DNA of 64,000 nucleotides, taken from assembly GCA_963832835.1 (NCBI GenBank), contig CAWHVD010000001.1, forward strand, positions 806,001-870,000, given 5' to 3'. The DNA is from CAVPKN01 sp963832835 (lineage in GTDB: Bacteria; Chlamydiota; Chlamydiia; Chlamydiales; JAAKFR01). The notes under the pieces are model-generated. The model was not told the DNA's origin and did no database searches. It saw only the letters and a program-made list of their open reading frames with translations. Position 1 is the stretch's first letter. Each line of letters opens with the position of its first letter. The position numbers and the translations under genes were made by a program. Of the stretch, positions 1-9,227 are shown piece by piece.

Positions 1-454
1 TTGCATAGCTTTCGGCTTGGAGAAGAAAAAGCTTTTTCTTGGTATCTAGGATGGCTTTTTCTAGTTCTTGATTGTTGCCTTGGACTTTTAAAGCAGTTTT
101 TAAGTAAGTGAGGACTTTTTGGCAGTTTGCTGCAGAGCTTTCTTTGCGATGAATGTTCTTTGCTTTCCATAGATGATGAGCAGCAGCAGGGGTTACCTCA
201 AAGACCCAAACCTCTTGAGCTTTCTCCAGGCTAGGATAGGGGAAAATAGCGACGTTATTTTTGAGTGCTTTTTGAGCACAGCAATCAAGGAGGCGGGAAG
301 GGGAGAGTTCATCCAGTACACCAAAAACAACTCTTGCAATCTCAAAGGTCTTGCTACCAGAGGTTAAACGTGCAAGCACTTGATCACTGGATTGATATAG
401 GGAAGCTGTATAATCCGCATATTCGTGGGTCCACAGAAATGATGTCGGCTGCAT
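1..454 (-). CDS. Hypothetical protein, 3' end cut off by window edge
   Basis: An open frame on the minus strand runs from an ATG at 454 off the left edge of the window, giving about 151 codons without a stop. An in-frame TGA lies two codons upstream of the ATG, which supports this start. The product is soluble-looking, with no signal peptide or membrane segment, and becomes Lys/Leu/Gln rich toward the visible end as in a helical domain. I recognise no family. Two short plus-strand frames across it are shadows. The length of the uninterrupted frame and its protein-like composition support a real gene, but function is unknown. Confidence 0.6.
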   Translation of the reverse strand, partial: MQPTSFLWTHEYADYTASLYQSSDQVLARLTSGSKTFEIARVVFGVLDELSPSRLLDCCAQKALKNNVAIFPYPSLEKAQEVWVFEVTPAAAHHLWKAKNIHRKESSAANCQKVLTYLKTALKVQGNNQELEKAILDTKKKLFLLQAESYA

Positions 455-608
455 TTTTCAATACCTAACGTTTTGCCAATTGATATTGTTGGACAGGAGC
501 GCACCTCGATCCCAGGGCGGTTTTTAAGCTAAAGGCTACCGTTCGGAGATTTCCATAATAGTTTTAAGCGCATAATCATTCACTCTTTCATAAGCTCGGA
601 GTGAAAAA

Positions 609-737
609 ATGAACGCATTTCAAGAAGAACTGGCACAGTTAAACGGCACTGAATTTTTTCAGCTTGCAAAACGGGAACCACATCCCCGAGTTCGTATTCG
701 TCTGCTAGCACCAGGGTACCTTCAATGTCAGGTTTAA
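609..737 (+). pseudogene. IS630-type transposase N-terminal remnant
   Basis: A 42-codon frame starts at ATG 609 behind a GGAG ribosome binding site at about 597-600. The peptide contains KREPHPRVRIRLLA, which resembles the N-terminal helix before the helix-turn-helix of IS630-family transposases. It stops after 42 residues, long before the DNA-binding and DDE domains. It differs from the intact IS630 copies at 15401 and 49944, so it represents another element. I infer a truncated relic. The rest of 455-853 holds only this relic and the 779-847 repeat. Confidence 0.5.
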
Positions 738-778
738 CCATTCAGGTATCTTGTCTTATCGGTCATAGTCTTCGGATA

Positions 779-847
779 GTGACTATCCACTCCGTCTTGA
801 TAAAGTACATCTTTCCTAGAGCACTCCGGCGTCTCGTGAATAGTCAC
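779..847. repeat. Interspersed repeat with inverted ends, copy 1
   Basis: The arms GTGACTATCCAC (779-790) and GTGAATAGTCAC (836-847) are inverted repeats with one mismatch, enclosing a 45-bp variable centre. The same arms and the following GATCTTTT recur at 36457-36525 with a different centre. This copy lies just past the stop of the helicase gene. It could be a small mobile palindrome or a shared transcription signal. Confidence 0.65.
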
Positions 848-853
848 GATCTT

Positions 854-3800
854 TTATTTTTTTTGAGGACGCCACGGCCCTGATCGATCAGTGGGCTTGC
901 TAAAACTGGGCTCACTGTTTCCATGTGCAAAACTACAGTGAGCTCCTTTAGGGCATGACAAGGGATTGATTTTGTAAAAGCGGCAGAGTTGTGTTTTTTG
1001 GTCGATGTCTGTTCTTTTACTAAGGGGGGTATTCTCGTGTGGGGGCCTGTCTCCTCTCCATTTTGAGGGCTGCTCACGAGGTAAATCAGTCTTGTGTTGC
1101 CACTTACTTCGGGTGCCTGGGTTTTCAATTTTTTTGTGCACTAATTTCTCTAGGACACTATCCTGAAAAAGAACATTCCTTTGATTGGCATCTGCCACCA
1201 AGTCGGCTATGTCGCTACGCATGAGTGTTGATTGATTGCCTAAAATAATTAAAGAGAATTTCGCACGTGTGAAGGCAACGTTTAATCTTCTAGACTCTTT
1301 TAAAAATCCGATCTGTTGGTCCAAGTTAGCTCGGACGCAAGATATAATCACAATGCTGCTCTCACCACCTTGAAATCCATCGACAGTATTCACCTTAATC
1401 CCTGGATATTGATCTTTTAGAGCATCATAGATGCGATTCACTTGTGCTGCATAAAAACTGATGATAGCTACATGGTTTACAACGTGGATCAGATGCTGGC
1501 GCGCCAAATAATTTACAATCGATACGGTACTTTGCACTTCTGAGATATTCATAAAGCCATTTCCAGAAGGGCCGCTTACCTCATTACCATGAACATTGAT
1601 GAAAGCGTAGGGTGCAAGGAAGGGAAAGCTGTTATCTAATTGAGGCATTACATAGTCTTTTCCACTCACAGATACATGATTTTTAAGTTTACCTTGGTAA
1701 TAGTGGCGTGAAGGCCAGTCACTAATTTCGGGGTGCATGCGATATTGAATGGTGAGCATCGATTGGGACTGCTTACAATCCTTATTGAGCCTCTCCATCA
1801 TCGAACGCCCAAATTTGAGCCTTTCTGCTTTTTGAGAGATGACGGTGGCAGGCAATTGCTTGATATCCCCAATGAGTAAGCATTTCTTGGGTCGTGTTTT
1901 CAAAGCAATCAGGGTTTCTGCTTCGACTGCTTGGCCAGCTTCATCTACAATCAATGTGTCGATCGGTTCCATCGTTTTGAATCTGTGTTGTCCAGAGACA
2001 CTCAGTGTTGCAAAAATGATCTGAGCATGGTCTAGGAGCTGCTTTTCTAAGCCCATTTTTGAACCATCTTGAGCGGCTTTTTCTAAGGTTGTCTCTAGGG
2101 AGGAGAGGCTTGTGGCGATATGACTTAAAAGCATCCGAGCATTACTGACTAGCTTAGGTATCTCACAAGTAGTCGATGCATTTTGCATTTCAGCGTAATG
2201 GCTCACCTCTTTCCAGGTATCGGGTGTTTGAGAGGAAATGAGATGGCGATATTTTTTGATGTTTTCGAGGATAAGATTAAGAGTGTGCTCCAGATCTTCA
2301 AAGAAGCTTAACCGGTACATTTTGATGTTTTCAACTAACAGAGAAAAACGCTTGCTGGTAGCTTTCAAAGCATCACAAGCACTAGCGATGCGGATGGGAA
2401 GAAATTTGATATTCCCATGAGCTAGCTTATGTGGTTGGTATTCAAATAGAATTGTTTTGAATTCACGCAATACCATTAGTTTTTGCAAGCACCACGAATT
2501 GAGGAAAATGTTATTTAAAGAACCATCTAGAGGCAGTTTTTTTTCAACACCCACTAAAATGACAGGGACATTGGGGTGCTGCTGGATAAATCGTTCGGCC
2601 AAAATATGTACGGCCTTATTTGAAGGAGCACAAACTAAAACCCTCTCATCATCCAGTTGCAAAGCTCCTAATAGCTTAGTTACGGTAGTCGTTTTGCCGG
2701 TGCCCGGTGGTCCTTCGATGATGTGTAGCCCTTGCTCTAATTCTAGAAATTTTTTTACAGCAACATATTGACTAGGGTCGAGAGAGAAAAGTACTGCCTC
2801 TTTTTCAAAAGAGAAAGGTTTTAGAGTGCTATCCTGCTGTAACTCTTGTGGGGGTAATATTCCGGATAGGATACTTTTCTCCAAAGGTGTTTCGGGACTT
2901 TCAGGATCTACTTTGCATGCTTCAAACATCCTTTGAAGAGTAATGAGAGATCCGAGGGTTTTAGCATTCCATTTTTCATCTTCAAGGAACACAAAAGGAA
3001 ATGGCTCAAATAAACCCTCGTCGATGACGACCTTAAAGGCGGCCTGGGGTGTAGGAGCATCCGGATCAGAATAATTAGCCAAAGCTATCAAACACAATTG
3101 GGGATGTCTTGAATGTTCCAAAAGAAGGACATCGCCGGGTTTGATGCCAGGATCATCACACGCTATCTTAGGCTCGGGTCTTGGTAAAATAGTAAACTTA
3201 AGTTCGGTGGTATTTCCTGGGTTCCTTGCAGGCTTGTATTGTGATAGTGAAAAATGGTACTCATATTCTTTTCGTAATTTGGCTAATTCTAGTCCATTTT
3301 GTAATTGAGCTCGTGCCTCTTCAAAAAGCAATTCCTCAAAACCTTGGTAGTAATCCATTCGATTACTATATTGATCAGGTAGCACCTCATTTTTCAGGCG
3401 AGGGTTGGGTTGGGAGAGCTGCTCAAACGTCCAATTCAACACACGTTTATTAAAAATATAAGTTCTATCTTCGGAGAATGGAGTTGCTAAATCCGTTGAA
3501 AAGGGCAGCCTAATTGTTCCTCCCTCTGTTAGAGATTTATTACTTTTTTTATCCCAAAATTCTTTCGCAACGCTAGGGCTTTTCAAATCGAGCTTAACCA
3601 CCAAAATGGTATCTACAAAAGCATCCATAAACGCGCGCAATCTCCGATTATCAAGAGTGAACCATTTGCCCTTATGTTGGACGATTCGAATAGGTTCAAT
3701 ATCATCAGGATTGAGTCTCCCACTCGATAACTCTTGTACTGTATCTACTAGCGGCCTTCCATTTGAAAAAGTCGGAGAAACAGAAGATTGGGAAAAAGCA

Positions 3801-4021
3801 ATTTTGCGCACGTTCATCCGAGCCGGCCCATTTGGGGGAGACTGTTTATGACTCCTTACTGGTAGAGTGGGAGAAGCGTCTATCAATGACCAAATCAACT
3901 CTTGACCAAAGACAGATGTCCTTTGGTAAGCAGGTTCCACTTCAGGAGGTGTTATCATTTCAAAGGTTTTTAGGAAGGGGCTGTTTTGTGTCGATGTTAG
4001 AGACTGAGAAGAGTGGGCCAT
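854..4021 (-). CDS. Upf1/DNA2-like SF1 helicase with C-terminal CCCH zinc finger
   Basis: This 1055-residue protein is a superfamily 1 helicase of the Upf1/Dna2/NAM7 type. Visible motifs are Walker A GPPGTGKT (about residue 436), Walker B DEAGQA (about 692), QYRMHPEIS, VDGFQGGE and RRLNVAFTRAK. The last 60 residues carry C-x9-C-x5-C-x3-H (about 1011-1032), a CCCH zinc finger typical of eukaryotic RNA-binding proteins. A DNRRL motif near residue 125 precedes the helicase and is reminiscent of ParB-like folds. Upf1-like enzymes unwind RNA or DNA with ATP; the CCCH finger suggests RNA. I infer acquisition from, or action in, a eukaryotic host. No signal peptide is seen. It stands alone, followed by the 779-847 repeat. 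Confidence 0.88.
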   Translation of the reverse strand: MAHSSQSLTSTQNSPFLKTFEMITPPEVEPAYQRTSVFGQELIWSLIDASPTLPVRSHKQSPPNGPARMNVRKIAFSQSSVSPTFSNGRPLVDTVQELSSGRLNPDDIEPIRIVQHKGKWFTLDNRRLRAFMDAFVDTILVVKLDLKSPSVAKEFWDKKSNKSLTEGGTIRLPFSTDLATPFSEDRTYIFNKRVLNWTFEQLSQPNPRLKNEVLPDQYSNRMDYYQGFEELLFEEARAQLQNGLELAKLRKEYEYHFSLSQYKPARNPGNTTELKFTILPRPEPKIACDDPGIKPGDVLLLEHSRHPQLCLIALANYSDPDAPTPQAAFKVVIDEGLFEPFPFVFLEDEKWNAKTLGSLITLQRMFEACKVDPESPETPLEKSILSGILPPQELQQDSTLKPFSFEKEAVLFSLDPSQYVAVKKFLELEQGLHIIEGPPGTGKTTTVTKLLGALQLDDERVLVCAPSNKAVHILAERFIQQHPNVPVILVGVEKKLPLDGSLNNIFLNSWCLQKLMVLREFKTILFEYQPHKLAHGNIKFLPIRIASACDALKATSKRFSLLVENIKMYRLSFFEDLEHTLNLILENIKKYRHLISSQTPDTWKEVSHYAEMQNASTTCEIPKLVSNARMLLSHIATSLSSLETTLEKAAQDGSKMGLEKQLLDHAQIIFATLSVSGQHRFKTMEPIDTLIVDEAGQAVEAETLIALKTRPKKCLLIGDIKQLPATVISQKAERLKFGRSMMERLNKDCKQSQSMLTIQYRMHPEISDWPSRHYYQGKLKNHVSVSGKDYVMPQLDNSFPFLAPYAFINVHGNEVSGPSGNGFMNISEVQSTVSIVNYLARQHLIHVVNHVAIISFYAAQVNRIYDALKDQYPGIKVNTVDGFQGGESSIVIISCVRANLDQQIGFLKESRRLNVAFTRAKFSLIILGNQSTLMRSDIADLVADANQRNVLFQDSVLEKLVHKKIENPGTRSKWQHKTDLPREQPSKWRGDRPPHENTPLSKRTDIDQKTQLCRFYKINPLSCPKGAHCSFAHGNSEPSFSKPTDRSGPWRPQKK

Positions 4022-4112
4022 AAGATGATTCCGTACTGTTTTGATGGGATCTATTTTGATTTATTTTGGAGGTGATGCTTTATATCACTTGTCATAAATA
4101 AATTACAATTTA

Positions 4113-4135
4113 TACCATTTCCAGAAAATAAAGCC
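4113..4135. repeat. Terminal fragment of the 161-bp MITE
   Basis: The terminal repeat of the MITE family, beginning TACCATTTCC and running to AAAGCC, is present, but the sequence then diverges. It is a truncated copy upstream of the helicase gene. Confidence 0.7.
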
Positions 4136-4269
4136 CTTTGAAACAAGCCGCAGCACATTTGCTCGGCTTGATCGATCAAAAAAGCTAACAAGAAAGCAAA
4201 TTTATATTTTCTTAAAAAAAATCTTTTCTGTAACTTAGTTTTGCTTTCAACTTAACGGAGGAGTGAGCA

Positions 4270-4590
4270 ATGAAAGATGTTTACAAGTACGCCAAAGTGT
4301 TTTTACTTGTGCTCATGTTTGGATTGAGTTGCCAAGGATTTGCAACACAAGATTCTAAAATTCCTGATCATTACTATGTCCAGCCTGGAGGCATTTTCAT
4401 AGCCCCAAATGGAATGTATGCATCGGTAGATGGAATTCTTATCCAAGTACACACGTTACGCTCTGATGAGAAAGGAGTATTCGTTCCTGTTGAAGAGATA
4501 ATCGCCGGAGATCTTGAATGGTGTCCATTTTGTGGTAGATGGTATGATCCTGAGAGAGGACATTCAGACTGCCCTGGTTTTCCTGAATAG
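4270..4590 (+). CDS. Small exported protein with Cys-x2-Cys...His-x2-Cys motif
   Basis: A 106-residue protein starts at ATG 4270 behind a strong GGAGG site (4257-4262). The N-terminus KYAKVFLLVLMFGLSCQGFA is a typical signal peptide; cleavage after GFA or lipid attachment at the Cys are both possible. Near the C-terminus the residues CPFC followed by GHSDC (C-x2-C-x9-H-x2-C) look like a small zinc-binding site. I recognise no family. The next gene starts 44 bp downstream in the same direction and also encodes an exported protein, so they may share a transcript. Confidence 0.7.
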   Translation: MKDVYKYAKVFLLVLMFGLSCQGFATQDSKIPDHYYVQPGGIFIAPNGMYASVDGILIQVHTLRSDEKGVFVPVEEIIAGDLEWCPFCGRWYDPERGHSDCPGFPE

Positions 4591-4634
4591 TTGAATTAAA
4601 GGCCTTGTTTTCGTAATGAGGCCACTCTTTTCAT

Positions 4635-5477
4635 ATGAAATATTTATTTGTATTGTTCAGCATATGTCTGACGCTTTCTGTTAAAGCGGATATCAGTCTT
4701 GTCCCTCAGCAAGATCTAAAAAACATAAAATATTTGTTTGAGGATTTGATTGATCACCATGATTATTCCTATACAATTTTTGGCTCTAAGCCAATGTCAC
4801 TAGCAGATTTTAATTTAGAAGTGCCTCGTGATCTCCCCTTTTATAGACATCTAAGATCTAAATTTTTTATGTTTAAGAGACAAGCAAGTTTAAATTCATG
4901 GTATAAATATAGGGATGAATTTAATTGTAAAAACTTCATTTTCCTCGATGAGGAAAATGATTGGGTTGATTGTCTCGTTCTAATCCTAATAAATAAGCAA
5001 AATATGCTTTGTGTTTTGCGTGAGAACGAGCTTATTTTTAAAGAGGAACTCGGGGAATCTTTCACCCCTGAGTCATTCTTAAGAAAACTTGAGAAAAGAG
5101 AAGTATCTCTCGCAAAGGCAATCAATAAAAGCCAGAGGTTGATGGGGATTATGCTCGGCTATGGAGTAAGAAATGCGGCCCTTTTTCAAGAGCGATTTGA
5201 TATTATGAAAACTATTTGGAAAATAGAAAAAGAAAGCCTGCCCAAAGATGAAGTACTCACCAAAAAATTGGCTGACATTGAAGCACAATGTGGAAATTTT
5301 AGCGAACTAGATGCAGATGCAGTTATTCATCCTCTTTATTTTTTTGCAGATGTTTCTCATCCAGAAACCATTGCGCTTCAACAGAAATGTGAGCAAGAGC
5401 GACAGCAAATCATTGAACTGCGCAGAAAGCGCAACTTCATGGATCTTGTTTTGCAGCGCCTTGTGACAACTGAATGA
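4635..5477 (+). CDS. Exported hypothetical protein
   Basis: A 280-residue protein begins with a signal peptide, KYLFVLFSICLTLSVKA. The mature part is rich in charged residues and predicted helix, with a Glu/Arg/Gln-rich segment near the C-terminus (CEQERQQIIELRRKR) like a short coiled coil. No known domain is recognised. It probably acts in the periplasm or outside the cell. It follows the small exported protein at 4270 and is followed by a helicase-gene fragment and a MITE, marking the end of a disturbed stretch next to clpC. Confidence 0.65.
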   Translation: MKYLFVLFSICLTLSVKADISLVPQQDLKNIKYLFEDLIDHHDYSYTIFGSKPMSLADFNLEVPRDLPFYRHLRSKFFMFKRQASLNSWYKYRDEFNCKNFIFLDEENDWVDCLVLILINKQNMLCVLRENELIFKEELGESFTPESFLRKLEKREVSLAKAINKSQRLMGIMLGYGVRNAALFQERFDIMKTIWKIEKESLPKDEVLTKKLADIEAQCGNFSELDADAVIHPLYFFADVSHPETIALQQKCEQERQQIIELRRKRNFMDLVLQRLVTTE

Positions 5478-5482
5478 AACAG

Positions 5483-5530
5483 GCATGAGATATTGAATGG
5501 TGAGCATCGATTGGGGCTGCTTACAATCCT
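5483..5530. repeat. Short duplicated fragment of the helicase gene
   Basis: This stretch matches 1735-1783, inside the helicase gene around its QYRMH motif, with about two differences, in the same orientation. It is a relic of a duplication or of a second helicase copy, and directly precedes a MITE. Confidence 0.75.
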
Positions 5531-5570
5531 TCTATCTCAGTATCTTTGAGCCTCTGCGTATCCCGTGTTA

Positions 5571-5731
5571 TACCATTTCCAGAAAATAAAGCCATGAAGT
5601 GGCACTGGGTAACATGACAGATTTGGACGATCGTTTCGAAGCCTATGTTTTTGCACCTAAGCGAGAAAGGATCGTTCAAAAATGGCGTGTTATACAGTCC
5701 CAATTTGTGACTTTATTTTCTGGAAATGGTA
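5571..5731. mobile_element. MITE, complete copy (161 bp)
   Basis: The ends are perfect inverted repeats (TACCATTTCCAGAAAATAAA and its complement at the right end). The element is flanked by TTA on both sides (5568-5570, 5732-5734), a 3-bp target duplication. The interior is itself an imperfect palindrome, so the whole could fold into one long hairpin. Short frames open on both strands are by-products of the palindrome. It lies between an exported-protein gene and the 3' end of clpC. Confidence 0.9.
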
Positions 5732-5750
5732 TTAAATAGTACTTAAAACC

Positions 5751-8228
5751 TTAAGCGGCGGGGGCGGGTGCCATGTACTCTTGTTCCTCGAAAACCAGTT
5801 TGTCGTCTTTGACCGTAATCAGATACTTACGAGTCTCGCCGGGGTTACGGATCATCTTTTCGGCTAGAGGATCTTCAACATACTGCTCAATCACACGCCG
5901 TAGTGGGCGAGCTCCCATTTCGGGTAAATGTCCCATCTTGACCAAGTGATGAATAGCTTCCTCTGCCATTTCAACAAAGATGTTATGTTTGGCAAGCCGT
6001 TTCTGTACTTTACTGAATTCGAGATGGATGATTTCGGAAAGAGCCCCCTCTTCTAAAGGTTTGAAGATCACTGTGCCATCGATTCGATTCAAAAACTCGG
6101 GCTTGAGGTGTTTCTTCATGGCAGATTCAATTTTTTCCTGAATGACCTTGTAGTCGGGGAAGCCCGTTTTGGCGCTAAAACCAATCTCGGTCGATCGGCG
6201 GATCAGATCTGCGCCTAAGTTGGAGGTCATGATGACAATGGCATGCCGGAAATCGACTTTACGTCCGAATGAATCGCTAAGGCGTCCCTCTTCAAGGATT
6301 TGAAGCAGGAGATCCATCACATCGGGGTGCGCTTTCTCAATTTCGTCAAATAAGACAACGCAATAGGGGCGCTGGCGTACCTGTTCGGTGAGCTGTCCTC
6401 CCTCTTCATGTCCGACATATCCAGGAGGGGAGCCTGTCATCCGGCTGACTGCAAACTTCTCCATATACTCGGACATGTCTACTTGAATGAGTGCATCCTC
6501 ACCCCCATACATATGCATAGCGAGTAGGCGGGCTAAATGGGTTTTCCCTACACCTGTTGGCCCCAAGAAGAGGAATGATCCGGTAGGGCGGTTAGGATCT
6601 TTGATCCCTGTGCGTCCACGTCGGATAGCTCGACAAACGACATCCACCGCTTCATCTTGGCCGATGATTTGCGAACGTAGTGTCTCTTCCATCTTCAACA
6701 GCTTTTGTGTCTCTTCTTCTGTCAGGCGCGTGACGGGTATCCCTGTTTGTGTGGCGACCACTTGAGCGACAGCATCTTCATCCACAGGAACTTGATGCTC
6801 TTCTTTGTGTGTTTCCCATTCTGTGCGGATAGCTTGGAGTTTTTCTCGCTGCTTTTTCTCATCATCACGCAGGCGGGCTGCCTTTTCATACTCTTGAGTG
6901 CTGATGGATTTCTCTTTTGCCCGGCGTGTCTCTTCAATTTGGGTTTCTAGTTTGGCTATATCAGAGGGTTGATTCATCATCGAAACCCGCATACGGGCCC
7001 CTGCCTCATCAAGCAGATCGATCGCTTTGTCTGGTAGGAAACGGCCATGAACATAACGGTCAGAGAGGATTGCGGCCGCCTGTAGAGCTTCGTCGGTGAT
7101 CACAACGTTGTGATGCTCTTCATATTTTTTCTTAAGACCGCGTAAAATTTCGATCGTGTCATCTACACTGGGAGGCTGGACAACGATTTTCTGAAATCGC
7201 CTTTCTAGAGCGGCATCTTTTTCGATGTGTTTGCGGTATTCATCGAGCGTGGTTGCCCCGATACATTGTAATTCTCCGCGTGAGAGGGCTGGTTTCAAAA
7301 TATTGGAAGCATCGATTGCTCCTTCGGCAGCGCCGGCCCCAACAATGGTGTGGAGCTCATCAATAAAAAGGAGGATATTACCATGCTTTTTGATCTCATC
7401 CATGACTGCTTTGATCCGCTCTTCGAACTGCCCGCGGTATTTTGTACCTGCAATCATCAGAGCCAGATCGAGTGTGATGAGTTTTTTCTTGCGCAGATTA
7501 TCAGGTACTTCTCCTTTGACAATGCGCTGCGCTAGCCCTTCTACAATGGCTGTTTTGCCAACTCCGGCTTCCCCTATTAATACGGGGTTATTCTTACGCC
7601 GTCTGCAGAGGATCAAAATCAAACGCTCCACCTCAGGATTGCGGCCAATTACAGGATCGAGCTTGCCTTCTCGGCTCATCTCAGTTAGATCATAACCATA
7701 AGCGCGCAGAGCGGGGAGTTTTTCGGCATTTTTATCATTCGCTTTTGCAGAAGCTCCGCCACCACCACTTGAAGGGGGCAGTTGTAGATTGAAGGTTTCC
7801 AGTTCACGCAGAACCTCTTTACGTACTTCTTGTAGATCGACATTCAGATTTTCCAATACTTGAGCTGCTACTCCATCTGACTGACGGAGTAGGCCTAGGA
7901 GGAGGTGTTCAGTTCCCACATAGTTGTGGCCAAGATTGGAGGCCTCTTCATTTGCGTATTCAAATACTTTTTTGACACGTCCTGTAAGCGCGGGATCGCC
8001 ATAAACCTGGATCTCAGGTCCATATCCTACCAAGCGCTCTACTTCCTGACGCACAGTCTCAAAATCCAGCCCTAAGTTGCGCAGCACATTGACAGCAACG
8101 CCTTGTCCTAATTTTAGCAATCCTAAAAGGAGATGTTCGGTTCCTAAATAATTATGGTTAAGCCGTTGAGCTTCTTTTTTTGCGAGTTTTATGACCTGTT
8201 TCGCGCGGTTCGTAAATTTATCAAACAT
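5751..8228 (-). CDS. clpC: ATP-dependent Clp protease ATP-binding subunit ClpC
   Basis: This 825-residue AAA+ unfoldase feeds proteins to ClpP. Two N-terminal Clp repeats (1-150, each with a GTEHLLLGLL motif) are followed by AAA module 1 (Walker A GEAGVGKT near 220, Walker B LLFIDELH), a UVR-type middle region (about 425-465, QEYEKAARLRDDEKKQ) and AAA module 2 (GPTGVGKT near 556, pore loop GSPPGYVGHEEGG). The length is normal for ClpC. The gene is divergent from lplA, as in C. trachomatis CT286-CT285. All nucleotide-binding residues are present, so it should be active. Confidence 0.97.
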   Translation of the reverse strand: MFDKFTNRAKQVIKLAKKEAQRLNHNYLGTEHLLLGLLKLGQGVAVNVLRNLGLDFETVRQEVERLVGYGPEIQVYGDPALTGRVKKVFEYANEEASNLGHNYVGTEHLLLGLLRQSDGVAAQVLENLNVDLQEVRKEVLRELETFNLQLPPSSGGGGASAKANDKNAEKLPALRAYGYDLTEMSREGKLDPVIGRNPEVERLILILCRRRKNNPVLIGEAGVGKTAIVEGLAQRIVKGEVPDNLRKKKLITLDLALMIAGTKYRGQFEERIKAVMDEIKKHGNILLFIDELHTIVGAGAAEGAIDASNILKPALSRGELQCIGATTLDEYRKHIEKDAALERRFQKIVVQPPSVDDTIEILRGLKKKYEEHHNVVITDEALQAAAILSDRYVHGRFLPDKAIDLLDEAGARMRVSMMNQPSDIAKLETQIEETRRAKEKSISTQEYEKAARLRDDEKKQREKLQAIRTEWETHKEEHQVPVDEDAVAQVVATQTGIPVTRLTEEETQKLLKMEETLRSQIIGQDEAVDVVCRAIRRGRTGIKDPNRPTGSFLFLGPTGVGKTHLARLLAMHMYGGEDALIQVDMSEYMEKFAVSRMTGSPPGYVGHEEGGQLTEQVRQRPYCVVLFDEIEKAHPDVMDLLLQILEEGRLSDSFGRKVDFRHAIVIMTSNLGADLIRRSTEIGFSAKTGFPDYKVIQEKIESAMKKHLKPEFLNRIDGTVIFKPLEEGALSEIIHLEFSKVQKRLAKHNIFVEMAEEAIHHLVKMGHLPEMGARPLRRVIEQYVEDPLAEKMIRNPGETRKYLITVKDDKLVFEEQEYMAPAPAA

Positions 8229-8296
8229 AAGTATCTCGTCTTTTACTTCTTAAGAGTTAGAGTATTCGTTATACCACAATCTACTCAAAAATTGAC

Positions 8297-8324
8297 ATTT
8301 CGGCAACGCGAAAGCTCCCGAAAT
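8297..8324. promoter_or_regulatory. Inverted repeat between divergent clpC and lplA
   Basis: The 276-bp gap between the clpC and lplA starts must hold both promoters. Within it ATTTCGG (8297-8303) and CCGAAAT (8318-8324) form a perfect 7-bp inverted repeat. It may be an operator or a weak hairpin. I see no CIRCE or CtsR-type heat-shock box. Confidence 0.3.
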
Positions 8325-8504
8325 TTTAGTAAAAAAGTCTTTTGAGGAGAGTAGAGGTCTAAAAACAATTCTAGGCGTAAAAAAGCTGAAATTCAACTTA
8401 TTTCTTAAATTCCAGAACGACAATTGCACTAGGAGTTAATTTACCTATTGAAAATTATGTTAAAAAATCGTTAACCTGCTCGCACTATATTTTTCTTAAG
8501 TTCT

Positions 8505-9224
8505 ATGGGTTGGAAATATTTGGATACAGGCAAGCGGTCAGCCGCTGCCAACATGGAATTGGATGCAGCTCTTCTTTGGGATCTCAAAGACGAGAAAGAT
8601 GCTCTACTGCATCTTTATGATTGGGATGGGGATGCGGCTACTTATGGCCATTTTATCGATCCCACTCATTTCTTAAATATGGAAGGAGCTAGGCGCCATA
8701 AACTCGATTTGGCAAAGCGTCCGACAGGTGGCGGCATTGTTTTTCATAATTGTGATTTGGCCTTTTCTATACTAGTTCCCGCGAGCTCGTCTTGGTTTTC
8801 ATCCAATCCTCTCGATAATTATGCATTTGTCAACAGTCGGGTTATCTGGGCCATCAGTGAAATGATCGACGTTCCTGCGGCCCTACTCCCCGAAGAGCCA
8901 GTTCCCATGGATGAGTTTTGTCGGAATTTTTGCATGGCAAAACCTACAAAGTATGATGTCATGATTCATGGGAAAAAAATTGGGGGAGCTGCGCAGAGAA
9001 AAACACGTCATGGTTTTTTGCATCAAGGTTCTATCTCAATAGGTTTTCTTCCAGAGCTTTATCTGGGAGAGGTATTGGCCGGTGGCACTCAGGTTTTAGA
9101 GGCAATGCGCCAAAATAGCTACACACTGCTAGGCTCATCCTGGACAGGCAAAGCCCTTGAAGAGGCTCGGCAGCAGCTGCGCTCACTTTTACAAAAAGCC
9201 TTTTCCGATACCTATGAGAACTAA
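8505..9224 (+). CDS. lplA: Lipoate-protein ligase A family protein
   Basis: A 239-residue member of the LplA/LipB/BirA fold family that attaches lipoate to a lysine of acceptor proteins. The family motif RPTGGGIVFH lies near residues 72-81 and the lysine-containing KKIGGAAQRK near 157-166. Position next to clpC matches lplA_1 (CT285) of C. trachomatis. The gene opens a plus-strand run that ends with gcsH, a lipoyl acceptor, so GcsH is a likely substrate. No strong ribosome binding site precedes ATG 8505. Whether it uses free lipoate or transfers octanoyl groups cannot be told from sequence. Confidence 0.88.
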   Translation: MGWKYLDTGKRSAAANMELDAALLWDLKDEKDALLHLYDWDGDAATYGHFIDPTHFLNMEGARRHKLDLAKRPTGGGIVFHNCDLAFSILVPASSSWFSSNPLDNYAFVNSRVIWAISEMIDVPAALLPEEPVPMDEFCRNFCMAKPTKYDVMIHGKKIGGAAQRKTRHGFLHQGSISIGFLPELYLGEVLAGGTQVLEAMRQNSYTLLGSSWTGKALEEARQQLRSLLQKAFSDTYEN

Positions 9225-9227
9225 AAA

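Noticed and set aside
7225..7695. Long plus-strand frame (156 codons) opposite clpC
   Set aside because: clpC is certain on the minus strand with all AAA+ motifs; the frame is a codon-bias shadow.
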